A stretch of 20,841 bases of DNA. Source: Hemicentrotus pulcherrimus (taxonomy: Eukaryota > Echinodermata > Echinoidea > Camarodonta > Strongylocentrotidae). Below are positions 20,030-20,841 of this stretch, piece after piece. Every line of letters starts with the position of its first letter. Position 1 is the first letter of the stretch. The stretch is taken from contig BEXV01003949.1 in assembly GCA_003118195.1 (NCBI GenBank), positions 13,176 through 34,016 of the forward strand, in the 5' to 3' direction. A program made the position numbers and the translations under genes. The notes beneath the pieces were generated by a model. The model saw only the letters and a list, made by a program, of their open reading frames with translations. It was not told where the DNA came from and did not search any database.

Positions 20030-20612
20030 GTTTGGCACAGATTGTTTGTGGAATCAGCACCGTCGAATTGAAAAAGACTGTCAAATGGCCTTTGAATAAA
20101 TGTTTTTTTATAGATTGGAAGCCATTATTGAATTTCACATTTAACGCAAAATGCTGAAGGTTTTGAGTCTGGCACTCATCAGATTTGGATTCAGCACCCT
20201 CGAATTGACAAGAAAACAAAAACAAACCTGTAAAATGGTCAAAGTATAAGCGGTTTCAAGATTCGGCAGCCATTTTGGCGGCCATTTTGGATTTTCGCAT
20301 TTTACGAGAAAGGCTCAAGGTTTTGCACCTGACACTCATCATATTTGGATTCAGCACCCTCAAATCAACAAGAGAACATCAATAATCTGTTAAACGGCCA
20401 AAGAATAAGCGTTTTCATGATTTGGCGTCCACTTTGGCGGCCATTTTGGATTTTCGCAATTTAAGAGAAATGCTCAAGGTTTCGCGTCTGGCACTCATCG
20501 GATTCGGAATCAGCACCCTCGAATTGACAAGAAACCATCAAAAAACAGTGTATATATAAAAAAAATTAAAAAAAACAAGGTTCGGGCCATTTCCTATGGG
20601 GCCTAGCCTGGA
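20030..20612 (-). repeat. Right terminal inverted repeat, about four subrepeats
   Basis: Inverse units are marked by CAGCACCCTCGAATTGACAA or variants near 20055, 20193, 20353 and 20511. The outer units are closest to the outer left units. An apparent minus-strand frame (19908-20225) crosses this repeat and is a by-product of it. Confidence 0.82.
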
Positions 20613-20764
20613 CTTTGTAGGATAGAATTGGTCTCCGTATGAACGTACATGTATGTTATCCATGCGTAGACTTATTTTATTAAATGTAGCCGCGCGGGCG
20701 GAGACAATTTCATCTCAAATTTCAAAAAACACGCTATACTCTTAACTCATAGCCTGCCATAAGG
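20613..20764. other. Flank beyond the transposon, no gene seen
   Basis: Short unremarkable sequence between the right end of the element and the terminal microsatellite. Confidence 0.4.
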
Positions 20765-20841
20765 CAGTAGTACTAGTAGTAGTAGTAGTGATGGTGGTAG
20801 TAGTAGTAATAGTAATTGTAGTAGTAGCAGTAGTAGTAGTA
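20765..20841. repeat. (TAG/GTA)n microsatellite at the window end
   Basis: Imperfect trinucleotide repeat of TAG/GTA with GTG and GCA interruptions, running past the window edge. Confidence 0.95.

Larger units (their letters stand above)
16579..20612 (-). mobile_element. About 4-kb DNA-transposon-like element with subrepeat-built terminal inverted repeats
   Basis: The ends share CCAGGCTAG (16579-16587) and its inverse CTAGCCTGG (20603-20611). Inside each end lies a block of about 0.55 kb made of about four tandem units of 150-170 bases, and the right block is the inverse of the left. Shared strings are TTTCTTGTCAATTCGAGGGT, GTGCTGA.TCC, TGCCAGACGC and AAAATGGCCGCCAAATCATG. Between the blocks lies a broken minus-strand gene. 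Terminal inverted repeats around one long gene indicate a cut-and-paste type DNA element. I see no clear target-site duplication. Confidence 0.72.

Noticed and set aside
19908..20225. 105-residue minus-strand open frame at the right end of the transposon
   Set aside because: Mostly terminal subrepeat sequence read through by chance; only its last part overlaps the start of the broken gene.

Overview
This is a metazoan nuclear DNA window: spliced genes with GT-AG introns, AT-rich introns and flanks full of interspersed repeats, SINE-like and foldback elements, microsatellites and one assembly gap. Repeat style and intron sizes suggest a marine invertebrate, but I cannot fix the phylum from sequence alone.

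The core is a head-to-tail pair of beta-tubulin genes on the + strand. Gene 1 (1147-8319) and gene 2 (12197-15050) have the same three-exon structure: 19 codons, 112 codons, then the rest, with both introns in phase 0 after residues 19 and 131. Gene 2 encodes a normal 451-residue beta-tubulin whose acidic tail carries an EGEFDDE motif like the axonemal motif of ciliary beta-tubulins. Its upstream region has three 14-base matches to the RFX X-box consensus used by cilium genes (10774, 11717, 11788). Gene 1 is more divergent (M-loop, residues 55-84, E325K) and ends at 431 residues with almost no acidic tail, just before a GA microsatellite. I noticed no X-box upstream of it. Together this suggests an axonemal copy and a differently specialised or decaying copy, with patchy near-identity in exon 3 suggesting gene conversion.

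Layout: 1-1146, 5' flank of gene 1 with a 163-bp foldback element. 1204-6322, a 5.1-kb intron holding a possible transposase remnant and a GC-rich block with three TTAGGG units inside an inverted repeat. 6659-7416, second intron with a 113-bp tandem duplication. 8320-12196, intergenic: GA/GT repeats, an array of about 95-bp units, a 260-base gap, then the gene 2 upstream region with X-boxes and an ATT repeat. 12254-13478, gene 2 first intron with a tRNA-derived SINE. 15051-16570, 3' flank with two inverted-repeat elements and a palindrome. About 16579-20612, a 4-kb DNA-transposon-like element. It has inverted terminal repeats of about 0.55 kb, each built of about four subrepeats of 150-170 bp. 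These flank a decayed minus-strand gene whose pieces resemble a FEN/PIN-type nuclease core plus a C-terminal cysteine cluster. The window ends in a TAG/GTA microsatellite.
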